From contig NW_019776016.1 of the NCBI RefSeq assembly GCF_001039355.2, positions 64,001 through 128,000 on the forward strand: a stretch of DNA of 64,000 nucleotides, read 5' to 3'. Positions 1 to 11,492 of the stretch are shown piece after piece. Source of the DNA: Lingula anatina. Its lineage: Eukaryota > Brachiopoda > Lingulata > Lingulida > Lingulidae. The notes under the pieces are model-generated. The model had not been told where the DNA came from, made no database searches, and worked only from the letters and a program-made list of their open reading frames with translations. How positions within the stretch are numbered: position 1 is the first letter of the stretch; each line of letters opens with the position of its first letter. The position numbers were made by a program, and so were the translations under genes.

Positions 1-570
1 CTGTCTCGCCCACCTTTGAAACAAAAAGGAGATACTATAAATTACAGTTTACCTACTTCTATTGCTGTAGCCATACGTCTTGTAAAATTATGCTAGACGT
101 GCTTTACCTAGATGGAAATGGAGAATATATTATTTTAGAGCAAACTGGAGTGAAAAGTTGGAAGAGAGAGAGAGAGAGAGAAAGATAAGAGAGAGAGAGA
201 GAGAGAGACGACCCACTTTTACAATGACAGCAACGCAAAACACTTCATAAATCCAGTCCAGAAACTGCACCATGGACATTCCAGCTGAGATCAGTTTACC
301 AAAGTCCACCATGTCTTAATAAAACGACAAAAATAAATAAACCATAACACATCGTAAATATCAAATGAGGATATACAGTCGCAGAATTATACAAACTACT
401 AGCAAATTCCTGTGAAGAATCGCACACTATCATGGCTCACACCCTACAAGCTACATATGTAGGCCCACCTTCCTAAAACTCTTTAAATGTAGGAGCAATC
501 AACTCACAAGATATCTGACACATTTCAAACATTTTTCGCAATTGGTGTGGGTCCTTGTTTCAAACAACTC
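1..570. other. Downstream flank of the RFX gene, no gene seen
   Basis: This stretch holds a GA-rich simple repeat near 166-209 and AT-rich sequence. I found no exon with splice signals and a recognisable product on either strand. Confidence 0.5.
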
Positions 571-579
571 TAAGGTGGA

Positions 580-585
580 TTTATT
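580..585 (-). terminator. Polyadenylation signal of the RFX gene
   Basis: An AATAAA hexamer on the minus strand (tttatt on the plus strand) lies about 40 nt beyond the RFX stop codon. Its position supports the stop at 624-626 as the true gene end rather than a read-through into an intron. Confidence 0.5.
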
Positions 586-623
586 TTACCTTATCCACCA
601 CACAAACGACTACATCTACATAG

Positions 624-2214
624 CTACGCACATTTCTGGATCAGCCTCTCCTCTTCTGTCTGCCCACTCCTTCTCAAGTCTTCACCCTTTAGTACCCAGC
701 GACCATGCCTGGCTATGTGAGGCAGGTCCAACCGCAGCCAGTCGTCCCGTAGCTGGGAGACGTGTGCTGCATTCTGTAGGATAGTACTTGCCGAGGACAC
801 GATGTGACAAACCTCCGTCTGGTGTTTGAGCCAGCGACAGAAGAAACCCGCACCTACAGGGAGAGCACATTAGTTTATGTATACTTGGAAACAGAACAGG
901 TATTTGATTGTCAAAGGCATAGTTCATAAAGGGGAAACATACAATGGAGTTCTCAGGGATGAGACTGCCATTTACATGTAGTGAAAAAGTCGAAAAATAC
1001 AGTATAGTTCAGGGGCTGCCTAGGCCAATGATATTCTTAGCTCACAAAAAGTCGGGAATCCGGAAGGCGGAAAAATCTCATTCCTGATACTGTTCTTTCT
1101 CGAAATAATAACTGACATTGGAACGTTTAAAGAACTAATAAAAGGAACCACCTGAAATGCTAGTCTATGTTTCAGGAATTTTTATTCCTAAAATACTGAG
1201 ACATTAATCAAAGTGTTTATTATAGGTACAGTGGACGTTAACTAACTGTTTTCATACATGCTGAGATATTAATGCAAACCTTCTAAAATCTTATTCCTCA
1301 GCAGCAGGGGTTGCCTTCTCAGGGCGTCCTCGAACCACCGCTGCAGATCCACAGCAAATCTTCTCAGTTCTGACTTTAAACTAAATAAAGAAAATTTAGG
1401 CCTGAAATTCTAATCATTATCATGTCTAACTGTCACACACAAATTTTCACTTCTTTACTTATTCTAAAAATATTTCAAAATTGATCATTTTTTGCAACAG
1501 GGTTTCTACCAAGATATACTTTGATTGGAAACCAGCTATAATCTTTCAAAGATTTTGAATTATCTTTATTTTTCTTTAAAATCTTATTTTTATAGAAATG
1601 TATTTCATTGAATTTGTTTGGAGGAAGTGAGTAATAGCAGGTACAGAAGTGAAACCATTGTATATCATTTACACATGCACAATGACACACACAAAAAAAG
1701 ACAAAAGTGCACAAAGACAATGCGTTAGTTGTGACATTTGGTTGTGATTGTGTCTGGTTGTGACAGTGTATGTTGATGATGTAGACACCTAGCGCTCATC
1801 TCCTGGCAAAGAGTGGGGAAAAGGGTAGAAGCTAGCATCCTGTATAAGGTTAAATCGTAGAGCAATATCAAATCCACAGTGAAAGGGCTCAGTAAAAGTG
1901 GCTGAAGACGAAGAGGCAAAGAACGCCAAAAAGATTTGAGCAGATTTTCAACCTACAAAGAGAAAGAGCAGAAGAATAAGACTTAAAACATTTGAATCAA
2001 AATCGAGTAAAAAGGATTTAAAAACAGGACATATAAATGACACCAAGTGTTTAAAAAATACACTTTGTGAACACGAGTTTGAGGATGTATGAAGGAGTGT
2101 CTTTGTGCATTGATTTTCTTAGTTTTTAATCTTAAAAAAAAAAAAAGATAAAATCAAATCATTTTTTGGATAACAAGTACGTTAAAAATTGTACCTAGCA
2201 TTAAACAGAAAATG

Positions 2215-2263
<49 letters not shown>

Positions 2264-5183
2264 TGTAAATAACCCAGTACCTCAGCAAAGTTTGCTCTAA
2301 CCACAGAATCCAGCACTCTCTGGCAGTGGTGTCTGTACAGTAGCAGAAACACTGTAGTCTGACATCACAAGAAAAAAGAATAAATTTAAATAATAATAAT
2401 AACTGTCCGATACCATGATTTTTTAGTTGCACTGCTGTAAGATCAAATTATTTACTGCTTTAAAGAAAAGCCCATACATTCTCAACATAAAATACATGTA
2501 GACATATTTTGGATAAATTGCAGTCAAACTTACACAAAGACATGTCTTGGACAACTAATACAGTGAGACAATGGAAACTCATCAAATATAATGAAACTTA
2601 CTTTTTCTTTCAAATGCAGAGGTACTCTGAGACGTTCCGTGCCAGGAAACTCTGGAAGACCGCTATCTCTCTGACAAGGAGAATTCCTCTCATGCTTCAA
2701 CCCACCCTTTGCAGCCAAGCCTCCACCCTCAGTGCTCCTCATGCCAACAGGGTGATCAGCTGAGAGAGACAGGCTGTCGCTCTCAGAACCTTCTAGACCA
2801 GGGAGGTCCAGGCTTTCAAACAACTCACAGCCTGGAATGTCCCAACTGGAAAATGAAGAGATCAAAGATCCTGGTGTGCCTGTCTGGAAATATATCAAGT
2901 GGAAAGATTGATGTAAAAATGTAATTTCAATAGAGCTAGTATTTCGTTCTTCATTTTCAGGTTATACATTTGAAAATAGATTTTGAACCCCTCCAGGGCT
3001 TCAAAGATAAAAAGAAACTAATCTAAATTGTTGGCCTGCCTGTGACATTTACAGTTACCTCTGACAACCAGGGAAGTGGGTAAAAACAAAAACAACAAAA
3101 AAATTAATAAATTCAAACATATAGTAGAAATAAATTAAATGAACCTTAAAAGAATTTATATTCACAATTTTCCAATCAACTAGAAGACTAAAAATGAAAT
3201 GTTAATTCAAGGAAAGATACTAGTTGTCACATATCTCAGCTAACAAGGCCTTACAAATCTCTTGACATTGTTTCTATCAAGATAAAAGCAACACTGTACT
3301 TCTTTTCATATTATGGAAACTTACAGTGGACATTTTTGAGTTTTGGGAACCTTCTTCTGTAAGAAAACTATAAGAAAGAAGTATTTTACTAGAGGAAAAC
3401 AATGATCACATTATAATAATAAACACATGTATGTTGTACCAAAAGATTTTTTTTTCTTCTTTTTAAGGTATATATACTAAAAGTTAAATCAATAGTAATA
3501 AATACCAGGTCATAAAATTTTTACATATGTTCATATTTTCATCCAAATCCAAGCATTTTCAAAGGGAAAGTAATAAAAAAATCTTTAGCATTCTCACCCT
3601 TCTGACATATGCGACAGCAGAGGAGTTTGGGATACAGATTTCTTCTTTATCTTGATTCCATAATAATGATATCTGTTTAACAAATAAAATATGTAGTCAA
3701 ATAATCCAGAAGATGCTGTGGATGTGAGTCAATAACCAAGTGTACCTATAAAAAACTGATACCAAGGTCCACTAATATCATGTTTCTCAAATAATTTTAT
3801 AAAAAAAATTAATGCAAAAGTTCAATAATCTCACTTGTATGTAATGATTTTTTTCTTTTTCAAAATTACAAACAAAGCTTAGAGTCCAAAATTAAAACTC
3901 CAACAAATTAAGTTAACAAACAACCAACATCTGATCTAAAAGATTTACTCAAAGAGCAATGAAATCACAAGGAACTTGTATACCTATAGTAAGCATCTTG
4001 ACACATGTATGAATAACCAGCCTTAGAAGTGTGACAAATAAAATCAATCTCACGAATAAAGAAAAAAATGGAGCTTAGCTCTTATTGTCCTACTTTGACT
4101 GCCCTCTTGTGCCAAGTCTCCTAGTTCTCACCCCGGGAAACACCATACGTAACATCTTCCCCAGACTAGCAGCATTAATGGGATCTACACAGCAGGTGGC
4201 ACAAAAATCAAGATACTCCGCGTAAACTTCACATCGCTGCACACTGACATTTAGACCTTCTTCAAAGTTTTGTTCTAACCTATAATTTTACAAAATGTAT
4301 CAATTGAAATTTGCCAGCTTTAAATAAAAAGAGGAAGGAAAAGGAAAAATTAAGATGCCTAAATGATTCAGTTTCATCTTTGTTTATCAAAGCATTACAT
4401 TTAATTTTGAACACTGAATGCAAAGTATTGAATAAAATGAGTATTACAGCAATAATTAAGACATTCTTCTGAATAATATTTTTAAAGAAAAAATTGTATT
4501 CTACCCTGTAAAGTCTGTTGATCATATAAGAATTTTATACTCAAAATAAATAGTTTTAATTTATATTATTACAATAATCATTATACCCAATATGTACCAT
4601 TTTACAATGTCTGGGGCCTGTGCAGCAGCAGACTGGTACAAAGACATGGAGTAAGTTCTTTGAAATCTCTGCACTGATGATGACGTGGCATCAAAATCAT
4701 GTGTCATGTCAGTCATAACTTTTCTTGCATGCTGGAGGTGAACATTTTCTAAGTCTGTAGAAGAATTTAGCATGGTGTATTTTATTTTTGTGTGCTGAAT
4801 AAGATGCACTGCTAATAATATAGAAACATTTATTTACTAATACTAGTCCTAGAGCTTAGTTAGGAAGGGGAATTCCCCATTCTTGCCTGTACATCGAGTT
4901 TCCCCGTCTCTGGAAAACTTTATTTCTTGCGTCATGAGTTTGGTTCTGATGGTTCTATCCCGCCGTTTTTCTTCTCTTCACTTATTTATTTATAACCCAA
5001 TCCCGTTCTTTTATTTATGTACTGTATTTATTTAAATCAATTTTACTTACCACAGTCCGCTGTGCAGGACAGGGTATTCAAGTTTACATCATTAGACTTG
5101 TATTTTAGCAGTCTTCGACAACTTTCTTTGGTTATAGGAAGCCTTTGCGGTCTCTTAACCTTATATATTAGCGTCTCTGTCAT
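624..5183 (-). CDS. RFX-family winged-helix transcription factor, complete 10-exon gene
   Basis: Exons on the minus strand: 5051-5183, 4598-4754, 4094-4279, 3598-3672, 3325-3356, 2602-2759, 2281-2358, 1789-1952, 1280-1380, 624-853. All junctions are GT-AG and the phases close to 437 codons plus stop. The RFX DNA-binding domain is coded from about residue 90 (DIVKWLEQNFEEG) through YLDFC, GKMLRMVFPGVRTRRLGTRG and SKYHYYGIKIKKK, so the helix that contacts X-box DNA is intact. After it comes the RFX-typical LPEFP segment, then YRHHCQRVLDSVVRANF, FWRSLP and RRFAVDLQRWFEDAL, and near the end FFCRWLKHQTEVCHI and DDWLRLDLP. These match the conserved central and dimerisation blocks of the RFX4/6/8 type. 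The N-terminus before the domain is short. The protein would act in the nucleus as a sequence-specific regulator. Subfamily is uncertain. The small exons at 3325-3356 and 2602-2759 are the least certain joins. Confidence 0.85.
2220..2258. repeat. (GA)n microsatellite in an RFX intron
   Basis: A pure GA dinucleotide run of about 19 units lies just downstream (in gene direction) of the exon at 2281-2358. Confidence 0.9.
3658..3810 (-). repeat. Source copy of a duplicated exon-edge and intron segment of the RFX gene
   Basis: This ~150-bp segment contains the first 15 nt of the RFX exon that codes for YHYYG, its splice acceptor, and ~135 bp of the preceding intron. A close direct copy lies at 5466-5616. 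Confidence 0.85.
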
Positions 5184-6890
5184 TTTACCTAAAAATCCAC
5201 CAGTACAAAGGAGGAGCAGGAAACAGACAAATTAAAAAAATCACTTTGCACTTTTTAAATCGAAAGTAGCCAAAATCGCGACTGCGTCTTCGATATGGGA
5301 CTCCTCTTGCAAAAGATTTTCAAGAAGACCTTGGCCAAGGTTTTGCGAATTCAAAGAGAAAAGTAGTATATTAGAAGCATAAGTCAACTGGCATCTTTGT
5401 TTTTCTCTTTTAAAAAGCTAGGCCCTATTGGAGGCTTGATTAACTAAAAAATGTACCTCCTTCATCCCATAATAATGATATCTGTTTAACTAATAAAATA
5501 TGTAGTCAAATAATCAAGGTGCTGTGGATGTGAGTCAATAACCAAGTATACCTATAAAAAACTGATACCAAGGTCCGTTAATATCATGTTTCTCAAATAA
5601 TTTCATTAAAAAAATTATTTTCTGTATACCGCACTGTTCACTCATTTGACAATGCCGTAAATTTAACTTCTTGTTTTATGTTTGATTTTTTCCACTCTCT
5701 ATTAAATCCAAACTTTTCTATTTTAGCTAGGGCTAACAATTTTTTTTTTTTTTTCAAAAAGTTAAAAATGATGTCATTTCCCGGTCTATTCAATATCCTT
5801 CAGCAAATATATTGGAAAAGTTTCTTTAAAGCTTCTGTTAAGATCTTTATTTATGGAGGAAACAGAAAAGGAGAAAATGCACTGCCTAGATGTGTTTTAG
5901 AGCTGTAATGATATCCTTTTCTGCATTTTTTACATCGTAGTTCCCACCAACCCAGACAGCATACACTCTTGATCAAATGTATGTCCTCAATACAACTAAA
6001 AACAAGACAATTCTGTAAAAAAATTTATTGTAAGGAGTTTAACATATCTTTATATAAAACCAAATAATTATTTTATTCTTTAGTCATGACCAGTAATTTA
6101 CCAGACTGACAGAAATTCACCATCTTTTTTTAAATTTTTACATACCGAAGCAATTATGTTGCAAACTGTATGGTACTACTATGCCTCGAGTACTTGCATT
6201 TCTAAATATTTTGAAGCTCTATATACACTGTACAAACTTCCAGAAAGTTCGCTTTAAGTTCCACCAATTTAAAAATGGTCATGACAATATCAAAGTATTT
6301 AGAAATTGTACTTGTGTTTACCATGGATATCTTTACTCACATCCACAGTGTTACAATTTATTTTGATTGTATACAGAGGAGGGATAAACAATGAAGGGGG
6401 GCAGGGGTGGCTCGCTTTTCCATGTCAATATGGCAGATGTCGCATCCTTATTCTACAGAAAAGAAATAAAATGCACCTGGTTAAAGATGACAGAAGCTTC
6501 GGAATTCCTGATGAGAAAGAAAGAGTATCAATTCTTTTCCACCCCCCTCCCATCCTCCTTGAAATCAGAGCTCTGCCTGCAGCATTTAATAGTATTTGCT
6601 TAATAAAAAGCAATGCTTGGATGTTTTGTATCACAAGCTTATTGCCAAGCTTATTGTATAACTTTTTCCAACATAACATATTTATCACTTTCATCAGAGA
6701 GCAATCAAACAGTTTTTAAATTATGAAACTGCTAGGGCAATCTGAATTTTTTTTCCACAAGGAGGTTAGTCACAAGTGCAGTCCAAGTTAATGGTAATTC
6801 AATCTCCATTGTGGTCTGTACTTGTTGTATCTTCCATATATTATGTTTCACTGTCTCTCACAAAGGCGTCCATTGTATGTGATCACCTCC
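5184..6890. other. RFX upstream region and IWS1 3' flank
   Basis: The RFX 5' flank lies next to the start codon at 5183; a TTTTTAG acceptor-like site 3-4 nt before the ATG hints at an upstream non-coding exon. The rest is AT-rich and includes the duplicated fragment at 5466-5616. Open frames near 6306-6719 lack splice or domain support. Confidence 0.4.
5466..5616 (-). repeat. Duplicated RFX splice-acceptor fragment upstream of the gene
   Basis: A direct, nearly identical copy of 3658-3810 sits about 280 bp upstream of the RFX start codon, in the same orientation. It carries the acceptor and 15 nt of the DNA-binding-domain exon. The rest of the exon is absent, so it is a non-coding relic or a decoy acceptor. 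Confidence 0.85.
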
Positions 6891-9800
6891 TCATAATGAC
6901 ATATTTCTACCCTCTATGCTAATCCCCACAGCTCTCTGACTTTTGTTTTGTTTCTTTCTTTCCTGGAAATTCCTCATGTGTTTTTCCAGTCTTGACATGT
7001 CCTTCTTCCCAGAGCTCTGCAGAGTAAAAGTGATTTCATTATTGTCAATAACATGTCTCATTTACAAAGTGAATATTTTCATTTATCCAAATATTAAATT
7101 TATTTTTCAAATTCAGATACTGCAATCAAATCACTTTCACAACAAATAAATATTCTGATCCAAAGTGCTACTACATATTCTAGAGTTATATTATTCAATC
7201 ACAATATTGTATTTTAAATTAAAAAATTAACGTCATGTATGTTAACATTAAGAAAGTGCCCATTTACTTGTTTCCTGTTTGTGTTATTATTCTGTAAGTT
7301 TGTTTTCAACATTTTTCTGAATTTTTTATCAGAAAAAAATTATGTCAGCTCTCTCTCTCTCACCTTGCGAGGGGCATCGCTGTCCAAGTTGGAATGCGGC
7401 CTCACCACATAATCTTTATTAGATGGCATGGGGACCCTAGCCCTTTGAACCCATCCCTTATCTCCAGGTCTAAGAGCTCTGAAATATAAACAGCAAACAT
7501 GAAAAGAAACAGAGAACCATTTATGAATCATCTACAAAGAGAATGCCCTCAGTTTTCTTGAGAATATATTTCAACAAAAAGACAGGAAATCTTCATCATA
7601 AGTTTCTCCCTCTTTTCACATTTCATTTGAATAAAAAAAAGGCAACTTTCTTAATTTTTTTTTTTGTCCAATGAAATCTTGAAACAAACAGCTAATAGTG
7701 CATACACAAAACACAGTGTTTATAGGAACTTATGAATCATTCATCATCAGGTTTAAATGTGGCTGTATATGAAGAGATTCCTACTTACTTCTGGTCCCCT
7801 GCCAGAGCCTTGTCAATATCCCGCCTGGGAGTTTTACCACCCTCAGAGCTGAAATGGAAAATGTCTAAAATTAAAACTCAGTTTGAAATAAGATTTCTCT
7901 TCTGGACAAGCAAAACAATTAATTTTGGATAATTATTATAAAAGATTCGATTTTGAAGACATGTTAAAGTAAAGGCTGCATAGTAAAGAGTATCTCTACT
8001 TTTTTTTTTCTTTTTTTTTTCTTCTCATTTTTATTCCAGCTTATTTAAACATAAAGATTTTTCTAAAGAAGAAATGTAGATGGCTTAGAAATTTGAATGA
8101 TGTGATTGCTCTTTTTTTTATTTCTATCCCAAACTTAGAAAATACATTTAGATATTGTGGAATTAGGAAAAACATTAAATTCAGAACACTGAAAAATCTT
8201 TATTTTATAATTCTATATGTGTAATAAATAACTAAGCTTATTAATAAACTGGAACTTGAACAAAAACTTAAATGATTATCCTTTATAAATCATGTTAGTA
8301 TAAAAGACTTGATTCAACTTCAAGAAGTCTCCCAGCAACATTTAATTGCGAATAACATATTCCACCTAGAGTTTCAAAGATAACAAAAAACCAATTCCTG
8401 TTACAGACATGCCTCTGCCATGTCCAGTGACTTTGACTAGATATACAACAGGCAGAGTGATAACAGTCACTGTCCCGTGTGGTTAGTTTTAAATAATCTA
8501 TGAAACTTAGGGTACATCTCTCTGACAATATAGAGAAGTGAGTTCACCGTATTATGTGCCCGTTCCTAAACTTAGTGCTGAAATATCATGCATTGATAAA
8601 ATTACTTTGTAACAAGCTATGAGCCATTCTTTTATCAAGTAATGTGTTCTGTGGTGTATTTATGCAGTATTTTAAAAATATCCACTTTATTGTTGCAACG
8701 ATATAATATTTATAATGGCTTTTCTGATAGAAAAGATAATATTTATCATTATTAATATGAGATTTCCCACCTTATTCTTCTCTTTTTGGGCAACTGTTCA
8801 TAATCTCTCTGCTCACGTTCCTCTTTGGAAAGATTCTTGTAGTTGGAGGTCAGGTTGAAAATGGGCCTTGACCACTCATCTGAAAAGGACAACAACTGGT
8901 AACTGATGTATTTATAAACGGAGAGAAGTGAGAGCTACAGAAATTGATTATTCAAAACTTGCATGCACGCTGTTTTAACTGGATGTCACTCTCGTAATGG
9001 AGATGGAGAGTGGTGAACTATGTATTGCTGTATTTAAAAAAAAAAGATTTTTTTTCTCTATACATACATGGGTGAAAGCTGTAAAAACTGAACATCCTGA
9101 AAACAAGCTTGCAGTTTCTCATTGCTCTTAGACCATACGAGGAAAAACATCATATTGAAGACTGAAACTCCCTAAGTCAAGCACAATCCTGAAAACTTTC
9201 TACAATGTATATAGTAGTTCTCAACATTTTGGAAATGGTTTAACTTGCTGATTAATGGAGAAAATTTGTTGAAATTTCATAAGCCCATAACTTACTGATA
9301 AGTTTCCCAGCTCTCTCATGATTTTCCCGTATTTCCCTGGGGTGCTTATATAAATACATAACAGCCTTGCCCAGACCACTGCTCTTCAGTGCCTCCGAAC
9401 TGATGGGGGGAAACTAGTGGGGAGGAAAGAGGAAAGATGATAATTCATGAGGCAGATCTGAAAATAATCTAAAATGACATTGTAGTTGCCCACCTTGACA
9501 AAAGAGATAGGTAGATAAATTGATTAATTCCATGATTGTAAAATTCTTTTTTTGGGCAACTGTTTATAATCTCTGCATTTCTTTACCTCTTTGAAAAGCG
9601 TATTTTAGCAAGAGTTAGATGTCTACATATAAATACTAAAGACATTAATTTCTATCCAAATCAAAGCATACCCCTTGCAGTATTCTTAACAATCCTTCCC
9701 TGATCTGTAAATGCGGGAGACTTTTGTCAGGCAAGGGGGCAAGCCACTCCTGAAATATAGAGTACCCAAATAAAGAAATGAACGAATAACACAGTGCAGA

Positions 9801-11444
9801 AATAAGTAAGGCAGTTAATAAAAATGTAAGAAATAGCTTAGCAGCCACTCTAGCAGTTTCTCATAAACTGCTCCACACAGTGGCACAATTATACACCCTT
9901 AGCTTTTACTATTGCAATTAAACAGTCTTGTTATCCTTCAGATGGACCATGATCGATCTAGAAGGAATTGACCCATCTCTGAGGGGATTCTCATTAAACT
10001 GTATACAGCTTTCGCAGCTTAGATGCCTGGCACACCTACTTAAGAAGCTAAACAACAGTTAATTACCCCCTAACAGCTTCAGTAGGCGTACCAGACATAA
10101 GAGCCGCTTAAACTGAATGCAGTTTTACCAAGAAACCCCCTCAGAGAGGGATTGATCCCACTAGATCGATCTAGGTATGGGAACAGGGTCTTAGTGGTCT
10201 TAAATGAGTTCTATTTACCGTCAATGCTGGCAGAATACCACAGTCCAGGAAGGCTCCTTGTAAGTCAGACCTAAATAGTAGTAGACACACAAACACAATC
10301 AAATAACAGAACAGAGCATGGATAAAAGTGCCCTTAAAACACATTTTTTCACATTCTAATTAAATCAGTGTGTATATCTCTAATGTCATTTAACAAATTC
10401 ATCTTAAATGTGTTTTTAGATAAAACAATTCTTGCAAAAGTTTTATAAATAAATAATGAAGCTTTAAATAAAAGGCTGAATGTTCGGTTTTAATGTAACT
10501 TGATATGAGATTAACAATTAATCAGTACTGATAAGAATAATTCAAGCAAGGTTATTATATAGCCAACACTGTGAACAATTTTAGATGTACAACTTTAATT
10601 ATAATGGGACTTACTTCCTCAACTGTTGTAACACTTCTGGCAGCATTCTTAACTTTTTAATGGCTGGCTTGGACTGGTTGTTTAATGCTCGGTCTTCCTA
10701 CAATAAGAAAAGCATCAATTGTTAACTGTCATAAATGAATACTTCTATAAAATCTCAATTTAGTCATTTCAGCCTGAAAAGTCTGTTTCTTTCTTGCTTT
10801 TTCTATGTATACTTTAAACAAAGCAACACGGCAAAAAAAATAATACATAAAATAATAATCATAATTATGATTAATAATGATTATCCTTAATTTTGCTGCT
10901 ACCAACCCAGATGTGTTATCTGTTACATACTAAGTAAGGAGAAGTCTTTAAATCTAATAACTTCAATTATATCAGTTTCATTTATATCAAACAATTTTCC
11001 CAGCAATTTATTCCATTTTTTTTATTCCAAAATTGAACTTACCTCAGCAGCAGTTTTCATCTGGTTGATAAGTGCAGCGATCAAGTCATCATTGTCATTA
11101 ATGATATCAAAGTCTTTCCTCTTTCTTCGCCTCTTTCTCATTTCTTCTTTCTTTCTCTCCAACATTAAGTCAAAGTCTGACACAAAGTTACTGTAAAAAG
11201 TGGAAAACCACATTAATCTTAATGTCACTGAATGCATCTTACAAGAATTTATTTGGAATTAAGCCTCTTAATAACAATTATTATGCCAGGCTATGCCATC
11301 GGGTTGAGTTGTTTTTGGTCAAAAGATACTTTATTATAGGGTCAATACATACTTTTACTAAATTCAAGTTGAAGTCTTCTAAGACAAAAATTCTGGTCTT
11401 AAATTCAAGATTAACCTCTTTCTCAATCTCTCAAGATCTTTTTT

Positions 11445-11492
<48 letters not shown>

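Noticed and set aside
5240-5370. Minus-strand frame reading GQGLLENLLQEESHIEDAVA as a possible upstream RFX exon
   Set aside because: Its only usable donor joins to the next exon with an immediate stop codon (AAG TAA), so the ATG at 5183 is the better start.
6306-6719. Plus-strand frame of 137 codons between RFX and IWS1
   Set aside because: It has no domain, no splice signals and no supported start. It lies in the IWS1 3' flank and looks like chance.
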